This document shows positions 43,313 to 51,672 of a stretch of DNA of 64,000 bases, piece by piece. Source of the DNA: Clostridium pasteurianum DSM 525 = ATCC 6013 (lineage in GTDB: Bacteria; Bacillota; Clostridia; Clostridiales; Clostridiaceae). The notes below the pieces were generated by a model. It was not told where the DNA came from, did no database searches, and saw nothing but the letters and a program-made list of their open reading frames with translations. The first letter of the stretch is position 1. The number at the start of each line of letters is the position of its first letter. The position numbers were made by a program, and so were the translations under genes. The stretch is taken from contig NZ_CP009268.1 in the NCBI RefSeq assembly GCF_000807255.1, forward strand, positions 3,750,384 to 3,814,383. The letters run 5' to 3'.

Positions 43313-44542
43313 TCATATTGCCTTTAAAGCATTTTCAATATCCTGTATTATATCCTCTATATCTTCAATTCCAACAGACATTCTTAGTAAATCATCATAA
43401 ACTCCCATTTGTAATTTTTCTTCTTTTGTATTTCCCGCACAAATAGTAGATGATGGATGTATAATTAATGTCTTTGTATCTCCAATATTAGTTAAATTGG
43501 AGATAAGTTTTAAATTATTTATAAATTTAAATGCATTTTCTTTGCTGCCTAATCTAAAAGTCAAAACTCCACTAGCACCTTTACTATAATACTTTTCAGC
43601 TAAATCATAATACTCAGAGCTCTTAAGCTTTGGATAATTTACGGAAACAACTTTACTATTTTCATTAAGATACTCAGCCACTGCAATAGCATTTTTACAA
43701 TGTTCCCTCATTCTAAGGGATAGTGTTTCTACACCCGTTAGATTTAGAAAGGCATTTACTGGAGATAGAGCTGCTCCCAAATCTCTTCCAATGGTATTTT
43801 TAAGCTTTGCTGTAAAAGCCATTCTTCCATACTTTTTAGTAAAAAGCTCAAAATTTTTGAACTTTTCATTCTTGTACTTATCACTTCCGCCGTCTACTAT
43901 TATACCCCCTATAGCATTTGAGGTACCGTTAATATACTTGGAGGTAGAATGTATCACAATATCAGCTCCATGTTCCAGAGGTTTTATAAGATAAGGTGTT
44001 GTTACAGTAGAATCAATTATTAAAATTACATCATTTTCACTGCAAACCTTTGAGACAGCATCTATATCTAAAATATCCAGCTTGGGATTACCTATAGTTT
44101 CTGCAAATACTAGTTTTGTATTATTTGTAATATTTTCTTTTAAGGTTTTCTCATTTATGGTGTCTAAAAATTTTACATTTACACCAAAAGATTTTAAATT
44201 TCTCATTAAAGTATAAGTTCCACCGAAAAGACCACTGGAAGCTATTATTTCATCTCCGGTTTCCACTATATTAGTAATAGCAAGATATATTGCACTCATA
44301 CCTGAAGCTGCTGATGTAGCAACCATTCCACCCTCTATACTGGCAATTCTCCTCTCAAAAGAAGTAATTGTAGGATTGGAAATCCTAGTATAGGCATAAC
44401 CCATACTAGTTCCCATCATTATACTTTCAAGCTTTTCAGCTGAATTATGAGAATATGCATTTGAAAGATATATTGGAGTATTAGTGGCTCCCGTTTCATC
44501 TTCTTTTCGATTACCATGAATAAGTTTAGTATTAAATTTCAT
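43313..44542 (-). CDS. metY: O-acetylhomoserine sulfhydrylase
   Basis: A 409-residue PLP enzyme of the Cys/Met metabolism family: NTPIYLSNAYSHNSAEKLE, YTRISNPTITSFERRIASIEGG, and the PLP-lysine segment DIVIHSTSKYINGTSNAIGG. Length and the AYTRISNPT motif favour MetY over cystathionine gamma-synthase. It adds sulfide, or protein-bound sulfide, to O-acetylhomoserine to give homocysteine. ATG at 44542 follows GGAGG. Confidence 0.85.
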   Translation of the reverse strand: MKFNTKLIHGNRKEDETGATNTPIYLSNAYSHNSAEKLESIMMGTSMGYAYTRISNPTITSFERRIASIEGGMVATSAASGMSAIYLAITNIVETGDEIIASSGLFGGTYTLMRNLKSFGVNVKFLDTINEKTLKENITNNTKLVFAETIGNPKLDILDIDAVSKVCSENDVILIIDSTVTTPYLIKPLEHGADIVIHSTSKYINGTSNAIGGIIVDGGSDKYKNEKFKNFELFTKKYGRMAFTAKLKNTIGRDLGAALSPVNAFLNLTGVETLSLRMREHCKNAIAVAEYLNENSKVVSVNYPKLKSSEYYDLAEKYYSKGASGVLTFRLGSKENAFKFINNLKLISNLTNIGDTKTLIIHPSSTICAGNTKEEKLQMGVYDDLLRMSVGIEDIEDIIQDIENALKAI

Positions 44543-44581
44543 ATACAACCTCCACTTAAGTAAAATTCAAATCAATTGATC

Positions 44582-46885
44582 TTACTTTTTCTCTACCACA
44601 AGCAAATTATATCCGTCATAGTTAGTATCTATATTTACTATTTTATGTCCTTCTTTTTCCACACTTTTAGGAACATTATCTATAGGTGCTCCATCATCTA
44701 GATAAAATCCTCTTTTTTCACCAGATTTTATTTTTGACAATTCAACCTTTACTTTTACAAAATTTATAGGACATTTTACTCCTCTAAAATCAATTACTTC
44801 ATACGCATTTTTTTCTTCACTGTTAACAGCTTCTTCTTTTTCTTCCTTTTCAACTTCCTTTGGAAGTGTTATATGCAGCTGACCATCCAAGGATTCATAC
44901 ATAGCCTTTACTTTGCTGAAAAGATATTCTATATCTTTAGCTTTGTCAGCTATACTCTTAATATCTCCTAGTTTATAATCAATAAGTGTATCAAATAAAT
45001 CTGCAATTTCTGCCTTTACATAGCCTGTTTCTACAAAAATTTTCTTAAAGGAACTAAATATCTCTCTGTCCTTATTTGTATCCACTCCATTTAATACAAG
45101 TAATGCCCTAGCTGATGATACTGCTGAAGAATATAGATCTGCATCTTCATTAGTATTGTTATACTTTTGAAGTGCTCCTTCTGCATTAGCAAGATCCAGC
45201 TTAATAACATCAATAACACCTGTACTACATTCTCCTGCGCCTCTTCCTTTCAATGTAAACTTATCACAGGCACCAAAATCATAATAAAGATCTGAATTTT
45301 CCGCAAAACTTTCCAGTGTACTAAATTCTTTTACTAATTCTTTTATATCTTCCTTATTGTTATCTAAAAATTCATCAAAATCTTCATAAGGTGATTTACT
45401 CTTTAATTCAGCTAATTTATAAAGATATTTTGGGATTTTTTTAGCAGGAATATCACCATAAACTTCTCCCATTTTAGCACCGCCAGCTCCAACTTTTCCT
45501 CCTAGGAAAACTGTATACATTGGTATAAGTCCATCTTCTGTTCTGCTAGCTCTTCCACTTAAACCTATTTTTCCTTTTTCATGTACACCACAAGAATTTG
45601 GACATCCAGATATATACAATCTTGGAAGAGCAAATTTTACACTATCATCAGCATCTTTAAATTCTTTTTTTATACCCTCTAAAAGTCTCTGTGAAAGACA
45701 AAGTCCTAATTGACAGGTAGAAGCTCCTGCACAAGTTATAGAGTTATCTATATTATACTTTGAGGAAAATTCAAGTACTATTTTTGATAATTTAATTGAA
45801 TCTTCTTCTTTTAAATCCCTAACAAAGAAAGCTTGAGTATTTGTTACTCTTATAGATACACCATAATCTAAAGTATCTATAAAGCCAAAAATTTTATCCA
45901 TATTTTCAGAAGTTAAATTACCACTTTGAGGATGAACATATACAGCATAACGTCCCTTTTGTTTTTGAGGGAATATTACATTCTTAAGTTCTCCTAGAGC
46001 AGGCTTTATGTCTTCAGTATCATATTTTTCATAAGGTTCATCTATCATAACATCAAGATCTTTTTCACTTTTTACTCTTGCAAGTTCTCTTTCAAAATAT
46101 TGAATGAACTTTTCCTCACCAAGTCTTGCAACTATATATCTTATTCTTGCTTTATTTTTATTTGATCTGTCGCCTTCTTTTTCAAAAAGTTCTTTCATTG
46201 CCTGAACATAATAGATTACATCCTTATCCTCAATGAAGTCTGAAAGTTTTAGAGATACTCTAGGATTTCCACCAAATCCACCGCCGCCATAAACCTCAAA
46301 ACCTTTTTTACCATCTTTTACTTTTGCAATAAAACCAAGATCTGATATAGTAGCATTAGCTTCGTCTATTGGACTGTTTGAAAAAGCCAATTTATATTTT
46401 CTTGGAAGATTCATAGTTGAAGGATCTTTTATCAAATAATTAGTTACTTCTTTAACATAGGAAGTCACATCAAAAACATCATCTGCAGAAACACCAGAAA
46501 GTGCTGCACATTCTACATTTCTTACAGTATTTCCTCCAGTTCCCTTAGTAATTATTCCAATGTCTATAAGTTCTTTCATTATGCTGTAAACATCCTCAAG
46601 TTTTACACTATGAAATTGAATATCCTGTCTTGAAGTAAGATGCATTTTTCCATTGGAATACTTTTTAGCAATATCATTTATTGTTTCAAATTGTTTAAGA
46701 TTTATAACTCCCCCAGGGATTCTAGTTCTAACCATGTAAGTTTCTTTTTCCCTTTGTTCATAAACTCCCATAGAAACTCTAAAAGCTTTAAATCTTAATG
46801 GATCTATTTCACCTTTTTTATATTGGTCTGCCTTTTCTTTAAAGTCTTCTATGGCTTTAAAGTGGTCTTGACTTATTTCTATCAT
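44582..46885 (-). CDS. Siroheme sulfite reductase with C-terminal TusA-like domain
   Basis: A 767-residue protein. Residues about 1-480 are a nitrite/sulfite reductase: MHLTSRQDIQFHSVKLEDV, GGTVRNVECAALSG, and the siroheme-[4Fe-4S] ligands CAGASTCQLGLC and SGCPNSCGVHEKG. A helical domain of about 120 residues (AEGALQKYNNTNEDADLYSS to about 650) resembles HEPN-like modules. The last 75 residues are a TusA-like sulfur-carrier domain (FRGVKCPINFVKVKVELSKI), with CPIN instead of CPxP. It reduces sulfite to sulfide, possibly handing sulfur on in bound form. Start chosen at 46885. Confidence 0.85.
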   Translation of the reverse strand: MIEISQDHFKAIEDFKEKADQYKKGEIDPLRFKAFRVSMGVYEQREKETYMVRTRIPGGVINLKQFETINDIAKKYSNGKMHLTSRQDIQFHSVKLEDVYSIMKELIDIGIITKGTGGNTVRNVECAALSGVSADDVFDVTSYVKEVTNYLIKDPSTMNLPRKYKLAFSNSPIDEANATISDLGFIAKVKDGKKGFEVYGGGGFGGNPRVSLKLSDFIEDKDVIYYVQAMKELFEKEGDRSNKNKARIRYIVARLGEEKFIQYFERELARVKSEKDLDVMIDEPYEKYDTEDIKPALGELKNVIFPQKQKGRYAVYVHPQSGNLTSENMDKIFGFIDTLDYGVSIRVTNTQAFFVRDLKEEDSIKLSKIVLEFSSKYNIDNSITCAGASTCQLGLCLSQRLLEGIKKEFKDADDSVKFALPRLYISGCPNSCGVHEKGKIGLSGRASRTEDGLIPMYTVFLGGKVGAGGAKMGEVYGDIPAKKIPKYLYKLAELKSKSPYEDFDEFLDNNKEDIKELVKEFSTLESFAENSDLYYDFGACDKFTLKGRGAGECSTGVIDVIKLDLANAEGALQKYNNTNEDADLYSSAVSSARALLVLNGVDTNKDREIFSSFKKIFVETGYVKAEIADLFDTLIDYKLGDIKSIADKAKDIEYLFSKVKAMYESLDGQLHITLPKEVEKEEKEEAVNSEEKNAYEVIDFRGVKCPINFVKVKVELSKIKSGEKRGFYLDDGAPIDNVPKSVEKEGHKIVNIDTNYDGYNLLVVEKK

Positions 46886-46919
46886 ACATATCACTCCATC
46901 AAATCGAATTTTATAGCTT

Positions 46920-46990
46920 CAGGTATATTCAAGCGAATAATCCATCAAAATATTCCTGCATTTTTGACTTACTATTCACTTTCACATGCC
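46920..46990 (-). repeat. Palindromic repeat copy 2 (short form)
   Basis: The minus strand reads AGGCATGTGAAAGTGAATAG then TAAGTC at one end and CGCTTGAATATACCTG at the other, matching copy 1 but with a shorter centre that keeps AATATTTTGA. It lies between the sulfite reductase and the JAMM protease gene and touches the protease stop codon. Confidence 0.55.
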
Positions 46991-47398
46991 TTAAATAATT
47001 TCATATTTAAGTTTTTCTACATTTCCCTTATCTACCTTAAATAAGTTAAAAACAGGCTCTTCTTTTTCTAAAGACAATATGCCATAAATTGCCTTTGGAT
47101 CAAAAGCCAATCTCTTGTCTTCTTCTGAAGGACGAGATGGTGTATAAGGATGGGAATGATAGTTTCCTACCAATTCCATCTTATTTTCTCTTATAATTTT
47201 AACAGTTTTAAACTGTTCCTTTGGATCCATAGAAAAATGTTCACTGCTGGCATCTATATTAGTTAAAGGATATACAGTTTTTATATATAAATCTTCACCA
47301 TCTTTATTACCTGCAAGAAATCCACAACATTCATTGGGAAATTCTTTTTTAGCCTGTTCTACAATTTTTTCATATTCCTTTTTTTCTATATAAATCAT
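46991..47398 (-). CDS. JAMM/M67-family metalloprotease
   Basis: A 135-residue Mov34/MPN+ protein: EFPNECCGFLAG provides the upstream Glu, and GNYHSHPYTPSRPSEED is the zinc-binding HxHx7SxxD motif. Enzymes of this size (Mec+, QbsD, HcyD) trim or release the C-terminus of ThiS-like sulfur carriers. The neighbouring carrier has residues beyond its glycines, which fits. I started it at MIYIEKKEYEK (47398); a longer frame enters the repeat. Confidence 0.85.
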   Translation of the reverse strand: MIYIEKKEYEKIVEQAKKEFPNECCGFLAGNKDGEDLYIKTVYPLTNIDASSEHFSMDPKEQFKTVKIIRENKMELVGNYHSHPYTPSRPSEEDKRLAFDPKAIYGILSLEKEEPVFNLFKVDKGNVEKLKYEII

Positions 47399-47413
47399 AT
47401 AATCACCCGTTCC

Positions 47414-47475
47414 CGGCATATTCAAATAAATAGTTAAATCAGTATGCTGGACTTATTATTTATTCTTACATACCT
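47414..47475 (-). repeat. Palindromic repeat copy 3 (short form)
   Basis: The minus strand reads AGGTATGTAAGAATAAATAA then TAAGTCCAGCATA at one end and CTATTTATTTGAATATGCCG at the other: the ends of copy 1 with a minimal centre. Between the ThiF-like and JAMM genes. Confidence 0.55.
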
Positions 47476-48301
47476 AGCCTAATTTCCCAGTTTTTAAATC
47501 ACAAGCCGCCTGTTCATAGTCAATTAACGTATCAATAGTTGGATTATCACCACATACTCCGCATTTTTTGTTATGATTTACTTTTATTTTCTTAAACTCC
47601 ATTTTTAAAGCATCATAAGTTAAAAGATATCCTGCTAGAGTTGTTCCAAGTCCAAGTAAATATTTAATAGCTTCCATTGCCTGAAGTGTTCCTATTATTC
47701 CTCCCATAGCACCTATAACTCCTGCTTCTCTACAAGTTGGAACAACCCCTGCTGGTGGTGGAGATTGAAAAATACATCTATAACAAGGAGTACCATTGTC
47801 AGGTATATATGTTGTAAGCTGACCTTGGAATCTTATTATTCCAGCATGTGAAAAAGGTTTTTTAGCAAGTACACAAGCATCATTTATTAAAAATTTAGCC
47901 GGGAAATTATCTGTTCCATCTAAAATAAAATCATAATCCTGATCTTTTATTATATCTAATATATTTTCTGATGTAGCAAATTCATTATATGTAATTACTT
48001 TTACATCTGGATTTATAGCATTTATTGTTTCTTTACCAGATTGAACTTTTAATTTACCAACATCTGAAGTTTGATGTATTATCTGTCTTTGCAAATTTGA
48101 AAGATCTACTTCATCTCCATCCACAAGACCAATAGTACCTATACCAGCTGCTGCCAAATACATGGCTGCTGGTGCTCCAAGTCCTCCAGTACCTATTATT
48201 AAAACCTTTGAATTAAGTAATTTCTCTTGACCTTCTACACCTACTTCTTCTAAAAGAATGTGTCTTGAATATCTCTCTATTTGTTCTTCATTAAAATCCA
48301 A
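47474..48301 (-). CDS. ThiF/MoeB/HcyF-like adenylyltransferase
   Basis: A 275-residue E1-like enzyme: RYSRHILLEEVGVEGQEKLL, ATP site VLIIGTGGLGAPAAMYLAAAG, DLSNLQRQI, DGTDNFPAKFLIND, and zinc pairs CYRC and CGVC. It adenylates the C-terminal glycine of the ThiS-like carrier so that sulfur can be loaded. The start is the TTG at 48301 (LDFNEEQIERYSRHILL), overlapping the carrier gene by 11 bases; the GGGAGGTGG that encodes the carrier's glycines serves as its ribosome site. Confidence 0.85.
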   Translation of the reverse strand: MDFNEEQIERYSRHILLEEVGVEGQEKLLNSKVLIIGTGGLGAPAAMYLAAAGIGTIGLVDGDEVDLSNLQRQIIHQTSDVGKLKVQSGKETINAINPDVKVITYNEFATSENILDIIKDQDYDFILDGTDNFPAKFLINDACVLAKKPFSHAGIIRFQGQLTTYIPDNGTPCYRCIFQSPPPAGVVPTCREAGVIGAMGGIIGTLQAMEAIKYLLGLGTTLAGYLLTYDALKMEFKKIKVNHNKKCGVCGDNPTIDTLIDYEQAACDLKTGKLG

Positions 48302-48506
48302 TGCTTCCACCTCCCATAAAATATAAGAATTCAATCTCATCATTATCTTTTATAACAGTTGTATCAAATTTATCTCTTTCTGCAAATTCTCCATTTAATT
48401 GTACTGACACCATATCAGGCATTTCAACATTTTCAACTTTTAATATTTCTGTTATTGTTACTGCATCCTTTATTTCTTTAACTTCTCCATTTACTTTTAC
48501 TTTCAT
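48291..48506 (-). CDS. ThiS/MoaD-like sulfur carrier protein
   Basis: A 71-residue beta-grasp protein, MKVKVNGEVKEIKDAVTITE with a C-terminal DNDEIEFLYFMGGGSIGF. The glycines needed for thiocarboxylate formation are followed by SIGF, so the tail must be removed before use, presumably by the neighbouring JAMM protease. The ATG at 48506 follows GAGGAGG. The cluster with ThiF, JAMM, MetY and sulfite reductase matches the HcyS system of homocysteine synthesis rather than thiamine or molybdopterin synthesis. Confidence 0.8.
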   Translation of the reverse strand: MKVKVNGEVKEIKDAVTITEILKVENVEMPDMVSVQLNGEFAERDKFDTTVIKDNDEIEFLYFMGGGSIGF

Positions 48507-48580
48507 AATTATCCTCCTCATTTATCATAAAACTCTATATTTAAATTTAATGCTTAAAATTTTACCATATTTAATTATTT

Positions 48581-49783
48581 TCAGCTTTTAATTATATTTT
48601 CAATTGTCATAGCAGCAGCCCCTGCAGAAATAGCATTTTCTTTAAAGTATCCACCCCTATTAAAAATAATATTATGATGTTTGCTCAAATAAAATTTTTC
48701 TCTTGCAGTATCTACACTGATTCTATAAAATAGTTCTGATTCCATAATAAGCGGCCCACTTAAAATAATCAATTCTGGATTTAATAAATTTATAAAGTTT
48801 GATAATCCTGTTCCAAATATTTCTGCAGCTTCTCTTATAACTTTTGTAGCAGTATTATCTCCTTCTTCTGCCGCTAAACTTATATCTATATAATTGATAT
48901 CTTCTATAGATTTTTTTATTTTAGTACTTTCTCCATTAATAATTCTCTGCTTAAAATTTTTAGTAATTGATTTTATAGAAGAATAACATTCAACGCAACC
49001 ATAATTACCACAAATACATTTTTCACCATCTACATTTATTACCATATGGGCAAAAGCATCTTCTGCATCGTTAATACTTCTTATTATATTACCATCAGAT
49101 ATTGAACCTGTTCTTATTCCAATACCAAAGTTAAAATAAGCAATATTTTTTAGATTTTTTCCACACCCAAATAACTGTTCTATTATAACTGCTGCATTAG
49201 CACCATTGTCTATATACACTTCTGAATTCAAACTATTTTCCAGCATTTCCTTTATAGGTATACCTGTCCAATTTTTTGACATAAAATTTACAGGACTTTT
49301 CATTATGCCTTTTTTAATATCCATGGGTCCTACTGTTCCAAGTCCTATTGCAACTACTTCTTTATTCTTTAATTTACTCATCTCAGCTGCACTCTCACAT
49401 ATACTGCTTATCCTAGAAACTGTCTTTTCAGGAGAATAGGAACTATCCATATTAAAACGTTCTTTATGAAGTATATTGAGTTTTAAATCAGTAAAAATAA
49501 CTTGCGTATAGATTCTAGAAATATCTATACCTATAAGAATATAATCCATTGTATTCACATCATATAAACTAGGTCTTCTACCACCAGTTGACTCGCCTAT
49601 GCTTGTTTCAACGATTAACTTTTCATCAATAATAGGCTTAATTATACGATTTAAGGTTGTAAGCTTTAATCCAGTTAAATCTAAAACCTGTGCTTTTGTC
49701 AATGGACCATTTTTTTGAACAATACTGAAAATATTTTTCCCATCTTTATTAATATTTTTTAACTTATCAATAACTTTTGTCAT
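48581..49783 (-). CDS. ROK-family transcriptional regulator
   Basis: A 400-residue protein with an N-terminal winged helix (GPLTKAQVLDLTGLKLTTLNRII) and a C-terminal ROK sugar-kinase-like domain (GIDISRIYTQVIFTDL; GLGTVGPMDIKKGIMKSPVNF; zinc motif CICGNYGCVEC). It resembles XylR/NagC-type repressors that sense sugars. It sits upstream of the sulfur-carrier genes in the same direction; no sugar genes are near, so its target is unclear. Confidence 0.85.
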   Translation of the reverse strand: MTKVIDKLKNINKDGKNIFSIVQKNGPLTKAQVLDLTGLKLTTLNRIIKPIIDEKLIVETSIGESTGGRRPSLYDVNTMDYILIGIDISRIYTQVIFTDLKLNILHKERFNMDSSYSPEKTVSRISSICESAAEMSKLKNKEVVAIGLGTVGPMDIKKGIMKSPVNFMSKNWTGIPIKEMLENSLNSEVYIDNGANAAVIIEQLFGCGKNLKNIAYFNFGIGIRTGSISDGNIIRSINDAEDAFAHMVINVDGEKCICGNYGCVECYSSIKSITKNFKQRIINGESTKIKKSIEDINYIDISLAAEEGDNTATKVIREAAEIFGTGLSNFINLLNPELIILSGPLIMESELFYRISVDTAREKFYLSKHHNIIFNRGGYFKENAISAGAAAMTIENIIKS

Positions 49784-50056
49784 TTATAAACCCCTTAACC
49801 TATCGTTTTTGCCAAAATGGTAAAAAGTACTTATAAAAATAATCCAATAATAAAATAATTATGGATCAAAATCAATTAACACCAAGCATTCTGCTTTGTT
49901 TATATGGTTTTTCTATACAATGTTAATTGTAATTTATATTTTTACATATGTCAATGAATTTTATAAAAATTTAATTTAACATTTTAACTCCACATAAAAT
50001 ACTCCATAAATACAGATAGAACTATAGTAAAACAAATATTTATAATTAAATAAAAC
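49784..50056. other. Gap upstream of the ROK gene
   Basis: AT-rich spacer of 273 bases without an open frame. It should hold the ROK promoter. I see no clear terminator after the precorrin-2 dehydrogenase gene. Confidence 0.4.
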
Positions 50057-50695
50057 TCATCTATAACTCATTAAAATACTCATTATTTCCTGTTCTATTA
50101 AATCCCTATTATCATAAGACAATCTGATTATAAAATCTGAATATATTATGTGTCTGTAAAAGTCGCTTCGTCTTTTACTATCTTTTATAATATTAAATGC
50201 TTCTTTTCTCACATTTCCCATTATACCTAAAAAAATCTCATATCTATCATCATAAACTTTTTCTAGATCTTCTCTTATCTTTCTTGCAAGCATAGGACTT
50301 TTACCATTAGTAGATATAGCAATTGTTAAATCTCCTCTTTTGACTTTAGATGGCACTATAAAATTACAAACCTCTGGTTCATCCACTACATTTACAAGAA
50401 TATTATTTTTACTACATTGATTATATATTTCTACATTTGTATAATATTCATCTGTAGCAGCATATACAAGATATAAATCTGAAATATATTTAAAATTATA
50501 ATTATCCTCTATATACTGAATTTTATTTTTTTGTACTAATATTTCAATATCTTGTATTATTTCTCTGGATACAACAATAACTTCAGCTCCACATTCTAAC
50601 AAAGATAATATTTTTCTATGTGCAACCTTTCCTCCTCCTACAACCCCGCATTTTCTATTTTTTATATTTAACATTATAGGATAGTATTGATTCAT
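50057..50695 (-). CDS. Precorrin-2 dehydrogenase / sirohydrochlorin ferrochelatase
   Basis: A 212-residue protein like the N-terminal half of CysG: YYPIMLNIKNRKCGVVGGGKVAHRKILSLL (NAD-binding), YAATDEYYTNVEIYNQC, and SKVKRGDLTIAISTNGKSPMLARKIR. It oxidises precorrin-2 from the CobA domain and, in many relatives, inserts iron to give siroheme for the sulfite reductase. Divergent from the HAD-like gene. Confidence 0.9.
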   Translation of the reverse strand: MNQYYPIMLNIKNRKCGVVGGGKVAHRKILSLLECGAEVIVVSREIIQDIEILVQKNKIQYIEDNYNFKYISDLYLVYAATDEYYTNVEIYNQCSKNNILVNVVDEPEVCNFIVPSKVKRGDLTIAISTNGKSPMLARKIREDLEKVYDDRYEIFLGIMGNVRKEAFNIIKDSKRRSDFYRHIIYSDFIIRLSYDNRDLIEQEIMSILMSYR

Positions 50696-50843
50696 ATATT
50701 TACACCTCTCATTTATATTAATTATTAAATAAAATTTCCATATCTAATTCAAGTGAAATTTAGTGATATTCCTCTAAATTGATTATATTATGTTAATTTT
50801 TCTTAACATATGTAATATTCATATTAAATTATACTATAATAGA

Positions 50844-50894
50844 ATTGAAATGTATCTGCATTTCAATATAAATACTAAATTTTATATTTAGTAT
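50844..50894. repeat. Two small hairpins upstream of the HAD-like gene
   Basis: ATTGAAATG/CATTTCAAT (50844-50852, 50859-50867) and ATACTAAA/TTTAGTAT (50872-50879, 50887-50894) follow one another in the 259-base divergent region. A TATAAT lies just upstream (50835-50840). They could be a structured 5' leader of the rightward gene or operator sites. Confidence 0.4.
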
Positions 50895-50954
50895 AAAAAT
50901 TATTTTCATACTAATAGATTTATATTAATTATATCTATTAACGGGGGTGTAATT

Positions 50955-51386
50955 TTGAAAAAAGTAGAAGGATGTATTTTTCACCTTGACTACATTTTAA
51001 GTTATTCTGCAAACTCAATGGGATTAAAGGACCTTAAAAGATTCTTAATTAATTTAAGAATGTCAGACATGAAATTAGCTGTTATTTCTAAAAATAACAA
51101 TATGCTAGATATAATAAAAATGTTGAAAATCGAAGATTTTTTTGATGTTATTTTAAATAACAATCTAGATGACGACTTTAAACCTTTGCTTCTAAAAGCT
51201 TCTGAAAAGCTTGATATCCCTTCTGAAAATTGTGTTGTTTTTGATAGCGAAATAGACGGACTAAATGAAGCAAAGCTTCTTAACATGACTGCTATAGGAA
51301 TAGGAACTAACATAGAACCAAATATGGCAGATAAGATAATACCAAATCTTTCCGATGTTAATTCTTCTATATTAAATTTTAATTAG
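50955..51386 (+). CDS. HAD-superfamily protein with altered catalytic site
   Basis: A 143-residue protein resembling the core of beta-phosphoglucomutase-like HAD phosphatases. Motif I, normally DxDG, reads IFHLDYILS, so the nucleophile Asp is His. Motif II is AVISKNNN; the KPxP region reads FKPLLLKA, and motif III is VFDSEIDGLNEAK. The cap domain is nearly absent (usual length 210-220). It is probably not a phosphatase and may have kept a binding or regulatory role. Confidence 0.65.
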   Translation: MKKVEGCIFHLDYILSYSANSMGLKDLKRFLINLRMSDMKLAVISKNNNMLDIIKMLKIEDFFDVILNNNLDDDFKPLLLKASEKLDIPSENCVVFDSEIDGLNEAKLLNMTAIGIGTNIEPNMADKIIPNLSDVNSSILNFN

Positions 51387-51550
51387 TCTATATTATTTAT
51401 ATTTATGAATTTGCATTTTTATTACAATTTTTGATTATTATAACTTAAGGGGACTATTTTCAAGATGATTAAGTATTAATTGCATTTAATAGCTCTCCTA
51501 ATTATTAAAAATCAGATTTCAATAATTATTCAAAAGTACAATAAAGTATA

Positions 51551-51596
51551 GCTGTCTTGCAATGCATATTTATATGTATTGCAAGACAGCTTTTTG
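51551..51596 (+). terminator. Strong terminator before prfB
   Basis: GCTGTCTTGCAAT(G)CATA and TATGTATTGCAAGACAGC form a stem of about 17 bp followed by TTTTTGG on the plus strand. It ends the rightward HAD transcript 165 bases after its stop. Confidence 0.8.
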
Positions 51597-51672
51597 GATA
51601 CTATATAAAATACAAATCACGTGTATTTTTAATTTTAATTAATATATACCTTTTGACATAATTCCACTTTAT

